Source: Patescibacteria group bacterium
GTDB taxonomy: Bacteria > Patescibacteriota > Minisyncoccia > Phycocordibacterales > UBA12088
Direction of reading: 5' to 3'
DNA: 11,975 bases
Assembly (NCBI GenBank): GCA_015491145.1
Contig: WFWM01000032.1
Span: forward strand, 1-11,975
The notes beneath the pieces are model-generated. The model did not search any database, had not been told where the DNA came from, and saw nothing but the letters and a program-made list of their open reading frames with translations. The position numbers and the translations under genes were made by a program. Positions 6,809 through 11,975 of the stretch are shown here, piece by piece. Position 1 is the first letter of the stretch. Every line of letters starts with the position of its first letter.

Positions 6809-7135
6809 AGGTGCGGGGAAGGCAAGTAGTGCACTTACGATACTTTACTTATTGAATGATGGCAACTGGAGTTCTGATAGGTGGTTGTTGGGTGTGATCT
6901 ATTAACGCCGTGGTACTTGTATGCTAACCCACCTACGAAGTGGTGGCATGCCGTAATTTTGCGTGCTGTGTCGTGCGACCTCGCACAAAAAGAGATGGTG
7001 AGGGTCGGTTGGCTCTACTTCTCGTAGCGAGGATCAGGGGCGAAGCACGAAAGGAGCTTCAATATCGGCTCCAACCAGTTGTTCTTGTTTACTTACTAGC
7101 CTTGCTAGCTCGTCACTTAATCCGAACTAAGACGT
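6809..7135. other. Non-coding divergent spacer with several short inverted repeats
   Basis: This 327-bp gap between divergent genes shows no credible coding frame. It holds a run of short inverted repeats: GTGCG-ACCT-CGCAC (6973-6986), CTCG-TAG-CGAG (7021-7031), GGAGC...GCTCC (7053-7072) and CTAGC-CTT-GCTAG (7096-7108), the last 27 bp before the surface-protein ATG. A weak possible plus-strand -10 (TATGCT) lies near 6919. No tRNA T-loop or known riboswitch core was recognised. It presumably holds promoters for both flanking genes and possibly a structured leader or small RNA. Confidence 0.4.
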
Positions 7136-9309
7136 ATGAAGGCGAGTTCTCGACTTTACTACAATATGCTTCGAGGCATTGTGGTGTCCTTTTTCATCGC
7201 GTTCCTGCTTCTCAGTTCATCTTCCCCACAAGTTTCCCTCGCCGCACCTTCAGGACTCACAGAGCTGCAGATTACTTCCATTCTCAACCTCTTGCGTGTT
7301 TTTGGGGCTCCAGAAGCTACGGTAAGGGCGGTGGAAGTCGCTTTGCGTGGAAGGGGGGAAGAAGGATCTTTCTCGTCCCGAGAGCGAGCATTTTCTATTC
7401 CTCAAACCCCACCACCCACAAACCCTGTCGTCATTCGATATTTCAATGCGTGGCCGAAATCTGGAACAAGCCGACGGTTCATCGTATCTTGATCTTCCAA
7501 TATCACCACCTCTGACACTCGAATCCACGGAGGAAAATGTTCCCTCCACTACATCTCAAAGAGCGGAGCAGAAAGAACAATCTTCGCTACCCTCCCCCCG
7601 GTGGGGAGCCGTGAGGTGGTGTTCTCAGAGCCCGGTACACTTCAATTGAATTGTATGTCTTCTCTGAAGGATGGATTTTCAGTGGGAAGAGCAATCCACA
7701 TCTCACCACCCCAGCCACTCTCTGTCGCTATCCCCCTCACCATCCGTTCCTTCACCGTGTATCCGAAGCCTGAGGTGGGGCGAATCCTCACCGTCTCGTG
7801 GTCGTCCAACATTCCCCGGAGACAGGTTATCAAGGGCGATGCGCCCTGTATCGCAAAGATCAGAGAGGAGGGAAGTGGCCACTCTTCTATTCGCCGCTCC
7901 CTGCGTCAGGTAGTCGAACTGTCTTTTTCTCGAGCCCCGGCACCCTTCAGTTAGAGTGTTGGCTGAACGCGAAAGACGGGACAGAGGGAGCGTATGCCGA
8001 GAAGGAAATCCGCATCGGGCAACCAGCAATACCGCGCGTCCCCCTCACTATCCGTTCCTTCACCGTGTATCCGAAGCCTGAGGCGAAGCAAAATCTCACC
8101 GTTTCGTGGTCGACAAATATGTCGGAGACTGGAGCTCCAGGGATGTGTAGGCTCTACTATGTCGAAGAGGGTGGAAGAGAGTACCCACTCTTCCGCTCGT
8201 CACTGCCAGGAGCGGGGAGTCGTCACATCTTTCCCTCAAATCCCGGTACACTCCGATTGGCGTGCTGGCTTTTCGTGAAAGACGGAACGGAAGGAGCGTA
8301 TGCCAAGAAGGAAATCCGCATCGCACCTCCTCCCGCATCTGACAGAGAGATAGAGATAGGGGACAGTTCTTCTGAGGTAACTCGTTCTACAAAAATTGCT
8401 CAATTTTCCCTGCCCTCGTCAGTGCGAAATGGAGGGAACTACCTTGCTCGATGGCAGGTGGAGGGAAGCCAGCCGGCGCGATGCACGATTGGAGTTTTGA
8501 GTGGGAATCAGGGGGTGGTAGGTTATTTTGAAGTGAAGGGAGATCAGGTGCGACGAGGGGAAAAGTTTCTTCCGATGCCCTACTTCCCCAATGCGACAGG
8601 AGCGCTCGTACTATTCCGCTGTTACGGGCAGGGTGGGGAAGAGGTTGCGTCTGCCACAAAGCGAGTCCGTCTCCTCCCTCCACTCCCTCCCACAAAACCG
8701 GTGCGAATCTCCTACTTCAACATGTGGCCTTCTTCAGGACAGGTGAGGTCGGGTGATTCTGTTCGAATTTCGTGGGGATCCAACATTACGCCGGTGGATG
8801 AACGAGTGTACGACGGTCGATGTCAGCTTTGGTTCATTCCCGCTGATGGATCGAATGTTTCTCCGTTTATGGTGTTTGATCGTTTGCCACAGCAGGGGAG
8901 TCGCGATTTCGTTCCTCCCACATCAGGAGACATCAAGCTGGTATGTCTGAGTGCCATGAAAGATTTAATTGGAGACTCAGATGAGCGTGCGGTGGGAGTG
9001 ACAGTTGCGAGAGGGAAGTGGGGCATACGAAGCGGTATTGCCTTCTTCCGCGCAAGCACGCAAAGAGTTGGACCTGGACAAGAGGTTACGCTTTCTTGGC
9101 GGTCTGTTGGGGCAATGCGAGCCAACTCATGCAGTCTCGTGTCTGAAGAGCTATATCCGGGAACGAAACGGAAAGAACTGCGCAATCTTCCTGTGAACCA
9201 CTCTTTGGCCCTAAAGATAGATCGTGCGACACGCTATTCCCTTCACTGCTATACAAAAGCAGGGGGGCACGATATGCGTGAAGTGATCGTGGATGTGCGT
9301 GCTCAATAG
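7136..9309 (+). pseudogene. Secreted protein with tandem Ig-like repeats, broken by an in-frame TGA and a frameshift
   Basis: Repaired, this would be a ~724-residue surface or secreted protein. It has a signal peptide (core VVSFFIAFLLL, likely cleavage after SLAA), then a helical segment LTELQITSILNLLRVFGAPE common in Patescibacteria surface proteins, a Pro-rich linker, and about six Ig-like units. Each unit runs roughly 'I.sF.v.P......l.vsWss.........C.l........f..lp..GSr......pGt..L.C....dG..g'. The frame from 7136 stops at TGA 7490-7492, where the other units have TGG (IVS-stop-SSNIT versus TVSWSSNI). The frame then stays open to about 7813, where one base is missing, and the protein continues in another frame to TAG 9307-9309. 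The N-terminal fragment (118 residues) keeps the signal peptide; the 500-residue C-terminal fragment has no signal. Real decay or assembly error cannot be separated from one sequence. Confidence 0.75.
7731..8323 (+). repeat. Two adjacent, highly similar Ig-like repeat units
   Basis: Units starting at 7731 and 8039 are close DNA-level copies. 7731-7775 matches 8039-8083 at 44 of 45 positions, and 7971-8017 closely matches 8277-8323. The offset is 308 bp before position 7804 and 306 bp after 7819. 308 is not a multiple of three, which reveals a lesion of one missing base (or two extra) in the first copy. The other units in the gene are similar only at protein level, so this pair is a recent duplication. 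Confidence 0.8.
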
Positions 9310-9330
9310 GGTATCTCCTCTGGCTAAGAG

Positions 9331-9368
9331 AACACCGTCGGCCTCTCTGAAGAGAGTCGACGGTGTTT
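9331..9368 (+). terminator. Rho-independent terminator after the Ig-like repeat gene
   Basis: A 10-bp perfect stem, AACACCGTCG (9331-9340) with CGACGGTGTT (9358-9367), encloses a second stem CTCTC-TGAA-GAGAG (9343-9356). TTTATT follows. It lies 21 bp after the TAG of the surface-protein gene and before rnhA. Its integrity suggests the locus was an ordinary expressed unit until recently. Confidence 0.8.
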
Positions 9369-9378
9369 ATTGAATGCA

Positions 9379-9407
9379 TTGTTGAAGAGACGAAGGCGCG
9401 ATACGAT
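9379..9407 (+). promoter_or_regulatory. Candidate promoter for rnhA-comEC
   Basis: TTGTTG (9379-9384) and TACGAT (9402-9407) are separated by 17 bp, the ideal spacing. The -10 ends 7 nt before ATG 9415, which would again give a nearly leaderless message. Both boxes are imperfect, so this is a moderate call. The preceding terminator means the genes need a promoter here. Confidence 0.4.
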
Positions 9408-9414
9408 GGGGAGA

Positions 9415-9846
9415 ATGGAACGCTTTCTGATCTACACTGACGGGGCGGCGCGGGGGAATCCGGGGCCGGCAGGCATCGGAGCGGTAGCCTACGATGGCAG
9501 CGGAAGGGAACTCTTCCGCATCGCAGAGTTTCTCGGGGTAGCGACGAACAATGTGGCGGAGTATCAGGCGGTCGCGAGGGCGCTGGAGGTGCTCAAGCGT
9601 CGGGTAGGAAACAAGCGTCTTCGGGAAGCAGAGGTGGAGGTTCGGCTCGACAGCGAACTTGTGGCGCGTCAATTGAATGGGGTGTACCTGGTGCGCGAGG
9701 AGCACCTCTGGCCCTTGTTTATGCGAATCCACAATTTGCGTGTGAGCACCTTCCCTCACATTCGTTTCGTTGCCATACCGAGAGAGGAAAATCCGGTTGC
9801 CGATGCACTCGCGAATGAAGCCATCGACAGGGCGCAGCGGGGGTAA
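9415..9846 (+). CDS. rnhA: Ribonuclease HI family protein
   Basis: Cleaves the RNA strand of RNA-DNA hybrids (R-loops, primers) in the cytosol using two metal ions. The four acidic catalytic residues are present: Asp9 in YTDGAARGNPGPAG, Glu49 in TNNVAEYQA, Asp79 in VRLDSELV, and Asp130 in NPVADALAN. The E. coli His124 loop is replaced by IPREENPVAD, as in the shorter YpdQ-like bacterial and archaeal branch. From ATG 9415 the protein is 143 residues, normal for the family, and the conserved strand starts at residue 3. ATG 9406 or TTG 9370 would add residues; the latter would begin at the edge of the terminator, so I prefer 9415. The stop overlaps the comEC start (TAATG), implying translational coupling. 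Confidence 0.9.
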   Translation: MERFLIYTDGAARGNPGPAGIGAVAYDGSGRELFRIAEFLGVATNNVAEYQAVARALEVLKRRVGNKRLREAEVEVRLDSELVARQLNGVYLVREEHLWPLFMRIHNLRVSTFPHIRFVAIPREENPVADALANEAIDRAQRG

Positions 9847-11372
9847 TGCTGCAGCGTATGAGCTCTTCGCTGCGGGCTCGTGCGGCGTTGCTGGGCGCGG
9901 TGGCGCTCGGTGGTATTGGGCTTGGCGCTTCCGGGGCAGTGGGGGTCCCGACAGCGGCGGCGATAGCGCTCATTGGCGGCGCGATGGCAGTTCCCTTGGC
10001 ACTTTCTCACCTTCGATCGCAGGCTTTGGTTGCGTGCCTCGTAGGGGTCGTTGCTGCGGCAGCGGTAGGGTGGGGCGCTGCAGCGCGGGAACAGGCGATG
10101 GCGATAGTCCGTTCCATCCCCATGGGTGAGAGGGTAGTGGTAGAGGGGACGGTTGATTCGTTGCCTGAAAAGACGGACCGTTCCGTGCGCTTCACCGTTC
10201 GGGTGCACTCCATCAGCGACAACACGATTGCCTCGCGAGCCCGTATTCGGGTCGTGGCACTCCCGTGGGCAGCATCGATCCAACCGGGGGATCGCCTCAC
10301 CTTGCGCGGCGCAATCACGCTCCCTTCCCTGTTTCGCAGCGAGCGAACAGGAATGGTGGTAGATACGCGGGAGCGGCTCCTTGCTGACAGGGTAGTGGGG
10401 GTGATGCGTTTCCCCCGTTTCGTTGCCCACATGCCGGCGGAGTTCTTCACGCTCCTGCGTTGGAACAGTATGCTTCGCGAGCGGTTCGTGCGGTACCTGC
10501 CGCAGCCGCTTGCCGCACTCGCTGCGGGAATGCTCCTTGGGGGAAGGGATGCGCTTGGCTCGGCGCTCGAGGAGGTGTTCGTGCGATCTGGGCTCATCCA
10601 TCTCGTCGTGCTCTCCGGGCAGAATATAGCACTCGTCCTCGGTTTCCTCATGCTCCTTTTGCGGCCGCTTCCTCGTGTGCTCGCACTTTCTCTCGCGCTC
10701 ATCTCTCTCGTTGTTATTGTGCTCTTTGCAGGGGCCGAGGCGCCGGCGCTGCGGGCAGGGATAATGGGCGGCGTTGCGATCCTTGCCCTTATCGTCGGGC
10801 GGCGTGCCGATGCGCTCGCCGCACTCATCCTTGCTGCAATTGCCATTGCTGTGGTGAATCCACTTGCGTGGGTATCGAACCTCTCGCTCCACCTTTCCCT
10901 TGCAGCAACTGCCGGAGTGCTCCTGCTCGGCACGCCAATTGCGCAGTGGATCGAAGGGCTACTCCCTGCCCCCCTCGCGGCTGGAGTGGGGGCAACGGTC
11001 GGGGCGCAGATTGCCGTATCGCCGCTGTTGTGGTATCTCGCCGGCTCCCTTTCTGTTGTTGCGCTCCCTGCGAACCTCCTCGTCGTTCCCGTCGTGCCAC
11101 TCATTCTCCTTCTCGGGAGCGGTATGCTGCTTGCAGGATTTGTGAGCGACACTTTGGCGTCGCTCTTGAGTGTGCCGCTTGCGTTCCTTCTGCAGTGGGT
11201 AGTGGAGGTCGGTGAGTGGTTTGCAAGGCAAGATTGGAGCACCATCACCCTCCCGCCGATAACGTGGGGAGGTGTGTTGCTGTTGTATGGAATGGGAATG
11301 CTGGTCTTCTACGCTGTGCGCCACTGGCTTGCGCGGCGGGCAATGGTCTCCCAATTGAGGGCTGCCCAGTAG
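9846..11372 (+). CDS. comEC: ComEC/Rec2-type DNA-uptake channel, without the C-terminal metallo-beta-lactamase domain
   Basis: Polytopic inner-membrane protein that carries single-stranded DNA into the cell during transformation. Its 508 residues contain N-terminal hydrophobic helices (to about residue 85), an OB-like DUF4131 region (about 93-160, GERVVVEGTVDSL to GDRLTLRGAI), and the competence transmembrane domain (about 217-490). The diagnostic helix motif GLIHLVVLSGQNI (about 249-261) corresponds to the classical GLSHLLAISGLHV; PALRAGIMGG, then NPLAWVSNLSLHLSLAATAG, follow as expected. The metallo-beta-lactamase-like domain that ends many ComEC proteins is absent; the gene stops soon after the last helix, in WLARRAMVSQLRAAQ. 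It overlaps rnhA by one base at its start and the antisense sod gene by 64 bp at its end. With the pilin genes at the left of the window it suggests natural competence. Confidence 0.88.
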   Translation: MLQRMSSSLRARAALLGAVALGGIGLGASGAVGVPTAAAIALIGGAMAVPLALSHLRSQALVACLVGVVAAAAVGWGAAAREQAMAIVRSIPMGERVVVEGTVDSLPEKTDRSVRFTVRVHSISDNTIASRARIRVVALPWAASIQPGDRLTLRGAITLPSLFRSERTGMVVDTRERLLADRVVGVMRFPRFVAHMPAEFFTLLRWNSMLRERFVRYLPQPLAALAAGMLLGGRDALGSALEEVFVRSGLIHLVVLSGQNIALVLGFLMLLLRPLPRVLALSLALISLVVIVLFAGAEAPALRAGIMGGVAILALIVGRRADALAALILAAIAIAVVNPLAWVSNLSLHLSLAATAGVLLLGTPIAQWIEGLLPAPLAAGVGATVGAQIAVSPLLWYLAGSLSVVALPANLLVVPVVPLILLLGSGMLLAGFVSDTLASLLSVPLAFLLQWVVEVGEWFARQDWSTITLPPITWGGVLLLYGMGMLVFYAVRHWLARRAMVSQLRAAQ

Positions 11373-11899
11373 GCGTCGAAGTAGCGCATCTTTTCTCCCG
11401 GTGTGTAGTCCACCATATAGGCGTGCTCCCACATATCGACGGCAACGACGATGGGGAGCGTCGCAAGTTGGCCGATGTGGTGCTCATCTACCCAGTTGAG
11501 GTGGAAGCGGTTCCCAACGGGATCATAGTTGACGATGGCCCAACCTGAGCCGCGAGCGACCACCGCCTTGAGTGCATCGCGGAGCGCTTCTGTCGAACCG
11601 AACGAAGCAGTGACTGCTTCCTTGAGCCAGCCGTCTGGAATCGACGCAGCGCCATGCTCGATGTCTCCAAAGTAGAACTCATGGAGCCGCATCCCGTTGA
11701 ATTCGAAACCAAGACGACGGCGCACCTCTTGAATGAGCGTAGGGTCCGGATCGTTGCGCTTGAGGCGTTCGAACGCCTCATAGAGGGCATTCGTTCGCTT
11801 CACGTAGCCTTCGTAGAGCTTGAGGTGCTCTTCAATTTGCTTTGCGGAGATCCCCTCAATGGGGGGGAGGGAAAAGGAGCGAGGTTCGTACGGTTGCAT
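11309..11899 (-). CDS. sod: Superoxide dismutase, Fe/Mn type
   Basis: Converts superoxide to hydrogen peroxide and oxygen; cytosolic, since no signal peptide is seen. The 196-residue protein has all four metal ligands: His25 in IEEHLKLYEGYVKRTN, His73 in MRLHEFYFGD, and Asp155 and His159 in VAVDMWEHAYMVDY. GSGWAIVNYD and YFDAYWAALNWE are further family signatures. Whether Fe or Mn is used cannot be read reliably. ATG 11899 fits the usual start just before 'YEPRSFSLPPIEG'; an in-frame GTG at 11935 would add 12 atypical residues. The C-terminus carries an extra ARRASQWRTA beyond the conserved core, encoded within the 64 bp shared with comEC on the opposite strand. It is transcribed from its own promoter at about 11950. 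Confidence 0.92.
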   Translation of the reverse strand: MQPYEPRSFSLPPIEGISAKQIEEHLKLYEGYVKRTNALYEAFERLKRNDPDPTLIQEVRRRLGFEFNGMRLHEFYFGDIEHGAASIPDGWLKEAVTASFGSTEALRDALKAVVARGSGWAIVNYDPVGNRFHLNWVDEHHIGQLATLPIVVAVDMWEHAYMVDYTPGEKMRYFDAYWAALNWETIARRASQWRTA

Positions 11900-11931
11900 A
11901 CATAAGTGGGTTAGTCGTGCGAATAAGCGCG

Positions 11932-11953
11932 ACACTCTTCTCTTGGAGAGTGT
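11932..11953. repeat. Inverted repeat overlapping the sod promoter
   Basis: ACACTCT (11932-11938) and AGAGTGT (11947-11953) form a perfect 7-bp inverted repeat with an 8-bp centre. It overlaps the sod -10 hexamer and the expected transcription start. It could be an operator, or a hairpin at the very 5' end of the sod message. No U-tract follows, so it is not a terminator. Confidence 0.4.
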
Positions 11954-11958
11954 ACCAC
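11949..11958 (-). promoter_or_regulatory. Extended -10 promoter element for sod
   Basis: On the minus strand this reads GTGGTACACT, identical to 2319-2328 on the plus strand, with hexamer TACACT at 11949-11954. The start would fall near 11941, leaving a ~42-nt leader before ATG 11899. The -35 position falls at the window edge and cannot be judged. Confidence 0.55.
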
Positions 11959-11967
11959 GCTGCCTAA

Positions 11968-11975
11968 TGGTATAG
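11968..11975 (+). promoter_or_regulatory. Possible divergent -10 element at the right edge
   Basis: TGGTATAG at the last eight bases resembles an extended -10 (TGnTATAnT) cut off by the window end. It would drive a plus-strand gene lying beyond the window, divergent from sod. One base short of a full hexamer and with no -35 seen, so tentative. Confidence 0.3.

Noticed and set aside
6973..6991. Hairpin GTGCG-ACCT-CGCAC followed by AAAAA as a terminator.
   Set aside because: On the plus strand the run is A, not U, and on the minus strand the U run precedes the stem, so it fits a terminator in neither direction.
7031..7060. Resemblance of GATCAGGGGCGAAGCACG to the SRP RNA core.
   Set aside because: The full conserved GGAAG...AGCAG helix 8 pattern and flanking complementary arms are missing.
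7490..7492. UGA recoded as Trp or Gly, or selenocysteine.
   Set aside because: TGA is the normal stop of several intact genes here (tpiA, pgk, the PilX-like gene), the expected residue is Trp rather than Gly, and no Sec-type enzyme context exists.
6940..7515. A 191-residue plus-strand frame beginning in the spacer.
   Set aside because: It runs out of frame through the signal peptide and first Ig-like unit of the surface gene and has no recognisable protein character.
7814..7817. C4 run as a classical phase-variable homopolymer.
   Set aside because: Four bases is too short for typical slipped-strand variation; kept only as a possibility to check in reads.
1..11975. CRISPR arrays, IS elements, phage genes, tRNA or rRNA.
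   Set aside because: No regularly spaced repeats, no transposase or integrase motifs, no terminal inverted repeats and no tRNA/rRNA signatures were seen.

Overview
The window looks like a chromosomal segment of a Candidate Phyla Radiation (Patescibacteria) bacterium. The evidence is compact gene packing, minor pilins and a secreted Ig-like protein of a kind common in that group, a ComEC without its usual C-terminal domain, a divergent HIT protein, and promoters that place the -10 box only 8 nt before the ATG. The sequence is fairly GC-rich. All three stop codons are used and Trp is TGG throughout, so the standard bacterial code fits. No tRNA, rRNA, CRISPR array, transposase or phage gene was found.

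Layout: 1-2307 (+) is the end of a type IV pilus minor-pilin cluster: the C-terminal part of a protein with a carboxypeptidase-regulatory-like fold, a PulJ/PilW-like pseudopilin, and a PilX-like protein with a large extracellular part. 2319-4687 (+) is a short glycolytic operon: a small two-helix membrane protein with an apparently leaderless promoter, then triosephosphate isomerase and phosphoglycerate kinase. Convergent to it, 4706-6808 (-) carries an unknown soluble protein, a HIT-family protein with its own leaderless-type promoter, and a proline-rich protein with a C-terminal membrane anchor. 6809-7135 is a non-coding divergent spacer with several short inverted repeats.

7136-9309 (+) is a gene for a secreted protein with tandem Ig-like repeats. 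It is broken by a TGA in place of a conserved TGG and by a one-base frameshift, which a DNA-level comparison of two neighbouring repeats localises to 14 bp. A strong hairpin terminator follows. 9415-11372 (+) is RNase HI translationally coupled (TAATG) to a ComEC-type DNA-uptake channel. 11309-11899 (-) is an Fe/Mn superoxide dismutase whose 3' end overlaps the comEC 3' end by 64 bp. Its promoter has the same GTGGTACACT core seen upstream of the glycolytic operon and is overlapped by an inverted repeat.

Together the genes describe a minimal fermentative cell that invests in surface pili and DNA uptake (pilins plus ComEC) and tolerates oxygen (SOD). No clearly new multi-gene system is visible. 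The most unusual points are the doubly broken surface gene, unusual active-site residues in PGK, TPI and the HIT protein, the leaderless promoter pattern, the antisense comEC/sod overlap, and the proline-rich tail-anchored protein.
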